The translations under genes were made by a program, and so were the position numbers. From positions 13,675,016 to 13,739,015 of the forward strand of contig NW_024037051.1 in assembly GCF_015706575.1 (NCBI RefSeq): DNA of 64,000 nt, given 5' to 3'. The notes below the pieces were generated by a model. That model worked only from the letters and a program-made list of their open reading frames with translations, had not been told where the DNA came from and did no database searches. Shown piece after piece: positions 1-10,295 of the stretch (position 1 is the stretch's first letter; every line of letters begins with the position of its first letter). The stretch comes from Patiria miniata (Eukaryota > Echinodermata > Asteroidea > Valvatida > Asterinidae).

Positions 1-576
1 CAATTGTATCACATATCTGACCTTAACAGCCCCACTAATAGGGGGCATGGGGAATTAATCAGGCGGGGTCAGTGGACGGTCATGCATACAAACAATGCGT
101 TCATGAAAACTCTCCTCCAGCGCGGCGGAATCAACTTCAGGTTAGGCACACAAAAAAATGGTGTGTTTACGGTAACTCGACCGACCTGGAATTTTTACGG
201 CCAAATTGATGACCTCAAACTTTTTATTGCCATTTTGAAGGTTGATATTGATAATTTTAAACGAACAAATTTCAAACATTTCAAGTACTTTTAATAATTT
301 GCCACGGGCATAAACCATATTCCACACTTGAAACTGACCATGTTTTGACACAAACATACCTGTGTTAAAAGTGCGAAAAATCGCACTTTAAGAATTTAAA
401 GGAAATTTCTTAAGTTAAAGAGCCCCCAAATTTGCTCTAAAATGCAGCAGCTAAGAGAGCTTCTAAAGTTCAAAATGTTTAACCCCTCGCCATGGCTTCG
501 CAGGTTGTTAAATCACAGCAAAACTTCCTCAACACTGAGGTTTTTAAAAATCCCGTGGAGAACCCTTGGACGGTAC
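1..576. other. Non-coding flank, nothing recognised
   Basis: No exon, RNA gene or element boundary can be supported here. A 96-codon open frame exists at 4-294 but it starts at TTG, matches no family I know and has no splice context. Homopolymer runs near 597 and 630 belong to the MITE that starts at 577. Confidence 0.5.
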
Positions 577-928
577 CAGGCGCGGTAAATTCCGTAAAAA
601 AAAAAAATTGCATTAGCCCCCCCCAAAAAAATTGCATTAGCAAAAAAAGGATTGTGATGTACATGCAAACTGTCTCCTCCTTAAAAAGAAATAGCCGTGA
701 CAAGGGTGCATTAGTTAATATAGTGTGAATGATTTTAGGATTTTATTGGCGCTCCCCATTGAAAATAGGGCATGAGCCCCCCCCCCCCCCGAGGCCTAAG
801 TGTCTGGAAAAAATAACCGGTCTACATTTCAGCACGCCTCCCTGAAAATAATTCTGGATCCACCGTGCTAGCCCCCCTCCCCCCCCCCCCCCAAAAAAAA
901 AAAAATATTGGTTCTAGAACCGCGCCTG
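577..928. mobile_element. hAT-type non-autonomous element (352 bp) with 8 bp TSD
   Basis: The termini are CAGGCGCGG (577) and CCGCGCCTG (ending 928), a perfect inverted pair starting CAG as hAT ends do. The octamer GACGGTAC stands immediately outside both ends (569-576 and 929-936), the 8 bp target duplication typical of hAT transposition. The interior is non-coding and dominated by C and A homopolymers, so it depends on a transposase elsewhere. The perfect duplication implies a fairly recent insertion. Confidence 0.85.
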
Positions 929-936
929 GACGGTAC

Positions 937-3455
937 GAATTAATTTGGAATGAAATGTATCGATTGAGTATCTTGAATGCTTGAATGCTTGAATAATGTT
1001 TTTATACATTTTTTTTGCGAAAGAACACGCATGGTTTATGGGCATGCAGAACTTAAATGAAAAAAAATACAAAATAAAATTATTTCCCTATATACCTATA
1101 CCTACCTGGATTTTTTTTTTCAGGCCGTTACGGTAAACAGTAATTACAATGGAACACGCCCCCACACTGTGGGCTTCGATGTCATGACCTCCTCCCTGTT
1201 TACAATTCCGGTCATGACATCCGGGGTCTTGTGTTCTATCGGTTAAGCTATCGGCTAATATACAATGTACATTGACCCCTTCCTGAATCACACGTTAATT
1301 AAACTCCAAACTACAATGTAAAAATGTTTGGCAAATAATTTGTTGGGCAAAATATAAACAACGCAATATGTTGAACGTGTTAACTATTCGCCAATCGTTG
1401 GTCGAATAATCAACCCTTTTGCCCAACTTTTTTTTTTACAGTGCAGGTTTGAAACTCAGTGTGCGGCATTCCAAAAGCCACGACGTTCATTTCAGTTCAG
1501 TTCAGTTCAGATACATATATTTACGTTTGAAAACCTGTGAACCGTTCGTGGTCAATGGAGCTGGAAGTCCGGTGGAAAAAGAAAAGAAAACCAGGTGAAC
1601 TTACCCGATGTTACAAAAGTGAGTCACAATAATAAGGCGGCAACTTGCGCTTTACTAAACACCAACCGATCTCCACGAGGGGCTCCAAGTAGCTGTCTTT
1701 TTTCTGCGGCTCTCTGTACGCTATCCAGTCACACCGACGCACTGAGAGAGTAGAGTGTTTTTTATGGCGAGGACACGAATCAGTAAGTAGTGGCGATCGC
1801 GATATGGCCGCTTTCACCTCCGCCCACGGTTGAACAGACTTGGTTATTTCCACCGTGAAAGCATTGGCTTTCGTCCTTGGGAAGGTTTTTTTTCTGTGCA
1901 AACAAACTAATAAAATATGCACCAACGCACAAACTAAATGGCACAATGAACCTTATGGCTTAATTGCATAGAAGTAGAAATTTAACCTGCATTGAGGTTA
2001 AATACCAAAGTGACCCTGCACAAATACACTTGATATACACGCACATCTGTATAGGTACTGCGTACTGTATAGCGGACTGTGCACTGATCTCCTGTCTCGT
2101 TAATTATAGTCCAGGCAAAATACTTCTATTTTTAAAGTGAAACTCACACATACGAACTGCAACAGAATTTGGAATTCTACCTACATTTCCTTGTTTGAAT
2201 AACATTTTCTAAAGGAAATCAATATCAGAGACCAGATAAGGACATAATAAAGATACAAAATGGCTAGTATTAATACCTTAAATTAAGTTGCGCCCAAATA
2301 CCTTTTACTCATACATTCTCAAAGGTCAGTATTGATGAGCTTCAAATTCACAAACTTCTATCTACTGGCACAAACTTCTATCTACTGACAAAAATAAAAG
2401 GTGAATTATGTGAAAAATGAAAAATTATTGATCATATGCCAAAATACCGGGGGAGGGGGAAATGTGGTGTTCATGGTAAATTGGGCTAAACAGTAGGCGA
2501 CGGGTTGCCTTACGAACAAAATAAAAGATTATTGTTGCTTACAATAATACTGTCGACGTCAAAATGTTTTCTTACCAGTAATTTTGGAATTTCCTTGAAT
2601 TTTTAGGCACCCACCTGCTTTTTAGCCCAATTATACAGACGCCTCTTTCCCCGTTTTTTGTTTTCTGGGCTAAACATCACATTTTTATCATTCTTCAAAT
2701 TTGCAGGAGCTAATTCACGTTGGGTCATTTTTGGAATTCAAATTCACCATTAAGCAACATTTGTGACATGTAAGCAAAGGAATTCGAAACCGGTTTATGT
2801 GATTACTTTGTTTGTCTTTGTTTCTTTGTTCCAATTTGAAAATGCTTAATACTTTTCCCCACAAGATACGGCTACATAGCAGCAGCCACAAATGACCATA
2901 TTTTGATCACTTTTTTGCATAAAAACAAGCACATGTTACTGAAATGAAGCATGTTTAAGATCAAGTTAGGACCTCGTTGAGAAAAAGGTCAGAGATATAA
3001 GAAAACCAGGATCGTCATTTAAATCTAGAAGATAGAAGGGCAAATGCATGGTAAAATTAAGAACGCATAACAAAAAAATTGTGAACACGATTAAAAAAAG
3101 TATTTTCCCAGTTTAATGTTGCCTATACGTTTATTGTTCGAACGTCGACTTTCGTGCACAATGTTCAATTTTCTCCTACAACTAGCCTACATTTTTACTT
3201 CTTTAGATTAAAAACAGGTTCTTTGAACATGACGTTTTTGAGAAAACTTTGCTCATTGGCTTACTGTCAACAGACTAGAATGAAGCAAATAACAAAAGAA
3301 CATAAAAAAGGGAAAAAATAGAAATCTCGCATCTTGCCCTCGTTTCCCATTATTTTGAAAGCAGAAAATTCTAAATAGAATGCGCGGATATGAAAACGAA
3401 AATAAGATTCCTATATGCAAATAAGCCTAAATCAAACAGACTGCTAAATTTGACC
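937..3455. other. Gene-poor AT-rich stretch with small repeat relics
   Basis: No gene is supported. A short inverted pair (TACAATGTAAAAA near 1313 and TTTTTTTACAGTG near 1433) suggests a ~130 bp MITE relic. TTCAG is repeated around 1491-1509. The segment 2106-2171 is homologous to 47139-47199 (shared TATAGTCCAGGCAAAATACTT, then AACAGAATTT) and is one end of the repeat family found at 47-63 kb. A 111-codon minus-strand open frame at 1611-1946 has no recognisable family. Confidence 0.5.
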
Positions 3456-3461
3456 ACGGGC

Positions 3462-3755
3462 ACGTGTGGTTTAGCGGTAGAGCACAGGATTCATGATCGT
3501 GAGGTTGTAGGTTCGAGCCCCGCGGTGGCAATGCGTGTTGTGCCCTTGAGTAAGGCGCTTTACCTCAATTACTCCTCTCAAACCAGGTGCTAAATGGATA
3601 CCGGCATTATTCAATGCTGGGAAGGTAACAGACTCGCTGTGGAGGAGGTGTAGCGATCCCCCCACAGCAACATATGAGTCTGGCCCAATCACTAATGAAA
3701 GAGAGATGGGCACTCCGTTCCTGTGAACACAGGTTCGTCTCCTTTACCTTTACCT
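3462..3755 (+). repeat. tRNA-derived SINE
   Basis: The head has a good RNA polymerase III A box (TGGTTTAGCGGTAG, 3467-3480) and B box (GGTTCGAGCCC, 3510-3520), tRNA-like but with no foldable acceptor stem. The body holds the phrase CCTTGAGTAAGGCGCTTTAC that recurs in invertebrate deuterostome SINEs (recalled, not searched). The 3' end finishes in short CTTTACC repeats, as expected for a SINE tail. It is a retroposed element, not a tRNA gene. Confidence 0.8.
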
Positions 3756-3769
3756 CATCAGTTAAACCA

Positions 3770-4905
3770 AATGGCATAACTTTAATTTAGGATGTGTGAG
3801 GCCCAAACACGAACACACATGTCAGTTCTGACAACAAATTTGAACGCTTGAAAACTAATACGAACCACGGGAATGACAGCAGGGAGCTCACAACGCTCAC
3901 CGTCGTGGAAACACTTATTCCGAATCAGGTGACACATATCTTTTGTGTGTATCTGGCACACATACTCGAATATGTATTCTTGTGGAGTCATGTCTTTGTT
4001 CTCGTGTACTAAAATTTTATTCGTGAAAATCTAGTTTCAAAATGCTCCTATTTTAACCAAAATTAATGATGGGCTGAAATTCGGACTGAATATCCCGTAT
4101 ATACAATACTTCATTTTGCGACGTAAACACCTTAGGTAAAATACATATATCTGTTTCATGATAACCTTGTGGAGACGTATTCAATCTTTTGCATTTCAAA
4201 TTAGAAACTGATACATGTTGAAGTACGCAGATGCTTTCAAACAACATGTATCATTTCGGTTCTCATTTTGTTAAGATATTAAAGTGTACGCAAAATCCCG
4301 CAAATTCAATGATATTCTCTAACCAAATTGTGACATCTAAAGAATACATTCTTCATTGATAAAATAGCTTGTCTGAAGTGCGGCTGAGCCTGTCGTTATA
4401 CTGGTGGCTTTATGTTACCAAGTTCCCAGAGCGGTCAAAGTCTCAATGGATTGTGAATTCAAGACTTCTCAGTTGCACGTCATGCAACAAAACCCACACA
4501 AAATGTTACCCACATGGGCTGACCGGCCCGTGGTGGAGCATACCAGTGGATTTTGAGTGCACACAAAAACAAAATAAACAAATAGAAAACAAATGTTTTT
4601 TTTCCCCCAAAGTCGTCTAGTAGCCAAAAAAAGAGGCAGACATTATGGTATTTTATTTTGGAGTTATGGCTCAATATTAGACCCCACCCCCTAAATTTTG
4701 GATATTGACCCAATATTTGGAAATCTTAAGATATATATTATCTAGCAAGTGGATAAAAAGCTTCAAGGAATCGATTGATGGTGGTCTAAAAGTAATCAGA
4801 GTTCATTTTCTTGCTCCAAGGACAAGGGTCAATGGCATTTTTATTAAAAAAATACTTCTTTGTTTTCATTTTTTCCGACAGGCACGATTGCAACTCCCTT
4901 TGATA
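3770..4905. other. Non-coding, nothing recognised
   Basis: AT-rich sequence between two SINEs. Short open frames on both strands lack start context, splice signals or recognisable composition. Confidence 0.5.
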
Positions 4906-4906
4906 T

Positions 4907-5220
4907 TGAGTGTCATGGCCTAGCGGTTAAGAGCACCACTGGACTCATATTCTGGTGTTTCAGAGGCAACAGTGACGTGGGTTGGAGCCCGCCGGACACT
5001 TGTGCTCTTAAGCAAGGCACTTAACCATGCGCTTCGTCCTGCGGATGGGACGTTAAGCCGGAGGTCCCGTGTGTTGCATAAATGCACGTAAGAGAACCCA
5101 GTAAACACTTACCGCTATTAGAGAAGGGGTTTGCCCCGGTGTTTCTGGCCTCCTGTATAAACTCCCACGCGGAGTATTTAGGAGACTCCCACGCGGAGTA
5201 TTTAGGAGATGAACCAACCA
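4907..5220 (+). repeat. Second tRNA-derived SINE family
   Basis: The A box is TGGCCTAGCGGTTA (4916-4929) with a degenerate B-box-like GGGTTGGAGCCC (4980-4991). Downstream are GCTCTTAAGCAAGGCACTTAAC and a GGATGGGACGTTAAGCCGG-type segment, both typical of metazoan tRNA-SINE bodies (recalled). Near the 3' side a 24 bp unit containing CCCACGCGGAGTATTT is exactly duplicated at 5161-5184 and 5185-5208. It differs from the SINE at 3462 in both head and body. Confidence 0.7.
5161..5208. repeat. Exact 24 bp tandem duplication
   Basis: Two adjacent identical 24-mers starting ACTCCCACGCGGAG. A simple slippage-type duplication at the end of the SINE. Confidence 0.85.
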
Positions 5221-5344
5221 AGAAACCAAGTAATAAGTGTGCCCCGACTTACTGCATGTCGGCTGTTTACGGATATGTTTGTGCATGGGGCGTACGTGCA
5301 GACAAAGCAATTGCAAGGGTCGTTGAGTATGGCGTGTCAAACGT

Positions 5345-5800
5345 TGCAATATTCAATATTTTGCAATATATATGTTGGATGTTCAATATGTGTTTCTTAT
5401 CTTTTACATTTATGTGCGATGTTCAATATAAGTGTGCGATGTTTTTCATTATTTGCGCGATGTTTAATATATTTGTGCGATGTTTTACAATATATGTGCG
5501 ATGTTCAATATATGTGTGCGATGTTTTACATTTATATGCGATTTTCAATTTATATGTGCGATGTTTTTGACGATATATATGTGCGAAGTTTTCAATATTA
5601 TGTTCGATTTTTTGCATTAAATGTGCGATGTTTTTCGCTACAATTGTGTGTGTTGTTCTACAATATATTTGCGATATTCTCAAATATGTGAGCAATGTTT
5701 CGCACATATGTTTGACATTTCGAGCTATTTGTATTCGATGTTTCATCGGTATGTTTGCATTCGATCTTTTGCAATATGCATTTGATATTTCCCTTTTCAT
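5345..5800. repeat. Degenerate tandem array of a TGTGCGATGTTT motif
   Basis: Roughly 14-16 diverged units of about 24-32 bp, each built on (A)TATGTGCGATGTT(T/C) followed by AT-rich filler, run through this block. The unit drifts toward the 3' end (TGCGAT becomes TTCGAT). The period creates long cysteine- and tyrosine-rich open frames in two forward frames that are by-products of the repeat, not genes. Confidence 0.8.
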
Positions 5801-6124
5801 TCGTTGTTTCTTTAAGAGTCAAAGTCTGGTTACTAGACCGCGAAAGTCTGACTATTTTGCCTAAAGTCAGTGTATGAGACGTCAGGGGATCGCGTAAACT
5901 GATTAGAGCCAGACCTAAACGGTAAAAACCGGAATTGTGGGTAATTCTTTTAGCATACGCAATGCGTTCATCATTGTTTGGGCAGTACCCCAGCTGTGCC
6001 TGTACTACCCATAGTGTTATGTGCATCATCTGTGCATTGAGGAGTGCATGACACATGGTCTGAGCTCCAAGGCCGATGTGCACCTGTCCCGTTTAATGAT
6101 CCAGTTACCTGATAATTTGTTAGC

Positions 6125-7189
6125 ATAAGCTGATGTAAAATTGGGCAAAATTAGATGTTTATGAAAAAAAATCAAATTGTAAAGGGTTAACCTTGCATTT
6201 TTTTTTTTGCAAAATCGGGAAAAATCAGATGATTCTGGAAAATTGCAGATTGTATGGGGTTAGATGTTTATGAACCATTTCAAATTGTAAGGGGTGAACA
6301 TTGCATATTTTAGCGAAATTGGGCAAAATCAGATGTTTCCGAAAAATTCAGATGTAAGGGATTAAGGCCAAAAAAAAAGTCTCCGGTTTCTGGTATGCAC
6401 GCGCATCGCCGTAGCCATGCGCGTCGGCAAAATGAAAACGTTTTTATTTTCAATGAACGATGATGTCTCAAAACCGCCAAACTCACTGGTTTGACTGGAA
6501 TCCTGCTGCTGCAAAATTTTAACGTGTTTTTAGATGGGCTTATGATCGAGAATGAGCTTTATGTGGCCTCTCTGGTCCCCCATAATATTTGCACTAAGTT
6601 TAGTCGGGCACCATTTGCAGTCATCAGCCGACATTTGAAGCAAAAAAAAAAACAAGCCGCGTTGCCGCACCACTTTTTATGCAAGCTCCATACCAGAAAC
6701 CGGAGACTTTTTTTTTTGGCCTAACCTTGCTTTTTTAGTGAAATTTTGCAAAGTTAGATGTTACGAAATTTGTTTTAAAGCGAAAATCGGAAAAAATCAA
6801 ATGTTTCTGGAAAATTGCAGATTGTAAGGGGTAAACCTTGCTTTTTGAATAAGATTGGGGAAAATTAGATGTTCATGAAAAAACATCAAATTGTAAGGGG
6901 TTAACTTTGCATTTTTTTAAAAAGCAAATTAGGACACAATCGGATGATTCTGGAAAATTGCAGATTGTTAGGGCGTAACCTTGTATTTCTAGCAAAATTG
7001 GGCAAAAAGAAATATTTATGAAACATTTTAAATTGTATACCTTGTATATTTAGTAAAATCTGGCAAAATCAGATTTGTATGAAAAATCTAAAATGGTAAG
7101 GAGATAACCTTGCTTTTTTAGCAAAATTTGGAACATGTTTTACTAAAATTGGGCAAAATCAGATGCTTCTAAGAAATCCAGATGAAAAG
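6125..7189 (+). repeat. Satellite A, outer array of the left foldback arm
   Basis: Tandem diverged units of about 68 bp built on TTAACCTTGCATTTTT, AGCAAAATTGGGCAAAATCA and GATGTTTATGAAAAATTTCA. They run in forward orientation and are interrupted by the MITE at 6366-6721. The same satellite occurs forward at 14150-15440 and inverted at 15480-15604, 20515-21455 and 22805-23030. Confidence 0.85.
6366..6721. mobile_element. Harbinger-like MITE, copy 1 (356 bp)
   Basis: The ends are GGCC plus an A-run plus AGTCTCCGGTTTCTGGTATG, with the reverse complement at the right end, a terminal inverted repeat of roughly 33 bp. TAA flanks both sides (6363-6365 and 6722-6724), matching the 3 bp TWA target duplication of PIF/Harbinger elements. 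Copies 2 and 3 are at 25078 and 25751. This copy sits inside satellite A, so it arrived after that array existed. Confidence 0.8.
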
Positions 7190-7636
7190 TTTCCTCAAAA
7201 AACAGCTGTTGAAAAAGAGCCCAATGTTGAACTTTACTGAGTCTGAGGTCTATCGAGGGGACGATCCTTATTTCAACTCCCGGAGATTCGCTGACAGTCT
7301 CTATTTTTCTTTTTAAGAAAGTCGAAATAGCTGAAGAGGGAGGTGAGAATCTATATGTGCCCAGATACAAAGAGTAGAAACCTACGCGTCTGATTTTTGA
7401 AAATACACAATTGCGGTGTTCATTGTTGCGTAATGATCCGCCTAGCACACTAGGCTGTGTTATGCAGCTTCCTAACAAACCAAACACACTGGGCTCATTA
7501 TATCGACTTGTTTTTACCCATTAAAGTAAAGCAAATGGACCCCGTAATCTTCCTGGCGCGTTTGCTCACCTATAAAGACAACTTTTCTCAGTTTAAGGAA
7601 AATTCTAAAGTTACGAAATGGCCGAGTGGTTACGAT
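7190..7636. repeat. Non-satellite block X of the left arm
   Basis: This sequence reappears in reverse complement at about 22440-22805 with high similarity (for example the AGCTGAAGAGGGAGGTGAGA phrase). It ends at the A box TGGCCGAGTGGTTA (7619-7632) of a tRNA-like promoter. In this arm the promoter is split from its B box by the 5.5 kb insertion that follows. Confidence 0.8.
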
Positions 7637-8282
7637 CATTGATCTTCATATACACAGACTGGATAGGACATCGCGTACGAACGTGCGTCCGCGCGCGCGT
7701 TTTTTGAAAAGGGTAAAGAACACACATTCGCATTCGAGTAGTGTACACTTTCGAACGGAGGATTAAAAAATAAAGTTGGGTTTTCTTCGGTTTCTTTGTC
7801 ATTTTTGAAAGAATATAAGAAACAGAGATCTAAATTGATCAAAATCGACGAGGAGTATAGTCAAGGTGTGCGCAGCATTAGATTGCTGGAGTCGGGAAGT
7901 AAGGAGCGTTGAAGAATAGGACAATTATTTGCAAGTAAGTTGTTTTTTTTAACGAGGCCTATACAACATGGCCTGGAGGAATATGAACATGGGAATGACA
8001 AAGCAAATTTATAATATCGTTAATGTTGTCGCTCGGAGTTTGAGTGGAAGGAGGCCGGTGTGGTAGCTAGCGAGATATTCTGTTAAAATTCCATGCGATC
8101 TAGGCCTGTCATGCTGGTCGCCATCCATGTTTTTTTTTTAAGACATAGCCGGCCTATATTAACGTGCATGACTGACCCGGCAATGGCAATGAACAAAAGT
8201 TGACATGTTTAAAATAGTTAATTCGAATAACTTTTATAACTTTTATATGCAAAATCTGATTGAATTATGTCTGCCTTGGCTT

Positions 8283-8405
8283 TAGCTCTACTGAGTGGAG
8301 CGCTGGAACTTCGGTGCCCTCCGTACAAGCTTGCACGAAGGGTCCCGAAGTTCCAGCGCACGGAGGGTCCCGAAGTTCCAGCGCAGCCTCCACTCAGTAG
8401 AGCTA
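8283..8405. mobile_element. MULE-like palindromic MITE (123 bp), 9 bp TSD
   Basis: An almost perfect palindrome: TAGCTCTACTGAGTGGAG then GCGCTGGAACTTCGG on the left, mirrored on the right with a short indel. CCTTGGCTT flanks it on both sides (8274-8282 and 8406-8414), a 9 bp target duplication as made by Mutator-like transposases. The centre contains a partial repeat of the arm (GGTCCCGAAGTTCCAGCGCA). It is nested inside the 7637-13133 element. Confidence 0.75.
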
Positions 8406-8708
8406 CCTTGGCTTATTAAACGCCTACCAAAATGTTTCTATTATTTTTCTTGATAAAGAGAAACCGAGGAGATGGTTTACTGCACTTAACTTACTGCACA
8501 ACTCGCCGATTGACCTTCATATCAAACAAAGAACTTCAGCAAAGCCATAGCAAAATCAGTACTTTACGGCTTGAAATGATGTTGTGTACGCCGTTACATA
8601 AGATTACTAGCTATAGCCATAATTTATATACACCGTCATATTCGCTCACAAAAACGATTCCCATTACACTTACAAGTAATTACAAATATTTTCAGAAGTA
8701 TAGCTTAA

Positions 8709-9219
8709 AGCTATAGTCCATCATTTGCAGCCATCCGAAAAGTAACTGGCGTAATTATTGTTGAAAAACAAACTTGGTTGAAAGATATTAAGGGGACTAA
8801 ACTCCCTGTGAAATTATTCTTTCTGGGAAGCTGTCATTTTGAAGTAATCGACGAAACAAGGCATTTCCAACGGTGATTCTTAAGAAGCACCGTAGGAAAA
8901 TGTAAATTAGTAGTTCGTTTTGTTATTCAGCGCAGCGCGCACAAGTATTGGAACGACGCACACGCGCGCGCGGTTGTTATAATTCGTCGGATCAGTGCGC
9001 GACGTCGCGCATAGCTGCAATTCAAAACAATTCAAAACATGATTCAGTAACTTTTGATTTGAAATTGAGATCTTAGAATGCTGTTTTTCTCGGAATATAC
9101 AGCTGAAGCTGAGCTGAAACTTCATCAAGTAAGTTGTTCAGTATCCTTCATTAGATTGTTAACACGTTTGTTGCTTCAAACGAACAAAATGCACTAATTA
9201 CAAATGATGGACTACAGCT
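8709..9219. mobile_element. TTAA-flanked MITE (Kolobok or piggyBac type), copy 1
   Basis: The ends AGCTATAGTCCATCATTTG and its near-perfect reverse complement are flanked by TTAA on both sides (8705-8708 and 9220-9223). TTAA target duplication is characteristic of piggyBac and Kolobok superfamilies. A second copy of the same length class at 44169-44711 has the same ends and TTAA flanks. The interior is non-coding with a CG-rich central patch. Confidence 0.8.
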
Positions 9220-9459
9220 TTAACATTTAATTGTAAACAAGACCGCGTGCGTAGCTTGAATTATTCTGTGACAAAATTAGTATAGTACTATTTTGGTTTG
9301 TGATTCATCTCCTTTCACACAATATCACAAGAGGTGAACGATGTCATTCCCTGATCAATCTAGGGACGGGAAGAAGTTTTTACTGATTACTTTGTAAAAT
9401 TAAGGTTTTTTACCTTTTAGATTGTAATTGGTTTATGTTCAGGTTTTCAATAAATATAT

Positions 9460-9872
9460 TGTAACGGGACCTTATTGGGTTCTTGTCCTCCGAGTCCGGC
9501 CAAACGCAAGAAAAGGGGACAAACACACAGGATTTCCAACTTCTGAAGAAACTCTCATTTATTCAGCACAACAACTCTGTGGTCAACCTGCCACACTGCT
9601 ACCAGTACCACGACTGCTGATTCCCAGCATAGAAATACACACAGTCTGAACAAATGTATACAATTGTAACAACTTGCAATGACCCCGGCATCTCGCCAAA
9701 CCTTTCCCGCGTCCCCCAACAAAAGAAACCCACTTTTATAAGCAACCTATTTCCGGAGCGCGCGCCAGCCAGACCCAAAACCAGGTCAGGCTTGCGCCGC
9801 CGGAGCCCCTCCGCCGGAGCACTAGTGCTAGAAAGCAATGACAACAAAAATGTGCATAGACTGTCCGTTACA
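9460..9872 (-). repeat. LTR of the 3.1 kb element (3' LTR in element orientation)
   Basis: 413 bp, TGTAACGG to CCGTTACA, an 8 bp perfect short inverted repeat at the ends. It carries a 4 bp TATA insertion (CTTTTATAAGCAACC) that its partner lacks. Confidence 0.9.
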
Positions 9873-10295
9873 CTACCCCCTCCTTAAACTGGGCCTATTC
9901 TCCTGAATAGGGGCACAAATACAACAAATTTTACATGAACTGATATTCACAATTTTCCAAAACCTCTTTTTTTCCATATATTATGTAGAGAACAAAACAC
10001 TCATTTGTATTTTTTTTAAACAGGGTTTACATGACTAACACTTTCACTTTTAGAAACAAAGATTTTTTTTTTTTTTTATCAAGTGATGTTTACAAGATTC
10101 AAAAAGGTTATCAAAAAGAATTTACTTAGCATTGGTTTTACATTATTTTATTTTCTGGAACAAGAATCACAAGAGTTCACTGTCTGTGATTTTATTAATT
10201 TATTTTTTTGGGATGTCCTCAAGAATGGTGGTTAATGATGATTTAGGCCCCACTCTGGTTCCTAAATCAAACAAAAACACAACAATCGGCGAGGA

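Noticed and set aside
1611-1946. 111-codon minus-strand ORF as a gene or first exon
   Set aside because: No recognisable family, no clear splice or promoter signals; length is within chance for this window.
3462-3530. Functional tRNA gene
   Set aside because: A and B boxes are good, but there is no complementary acceptor stem and a SINE body follows directly.
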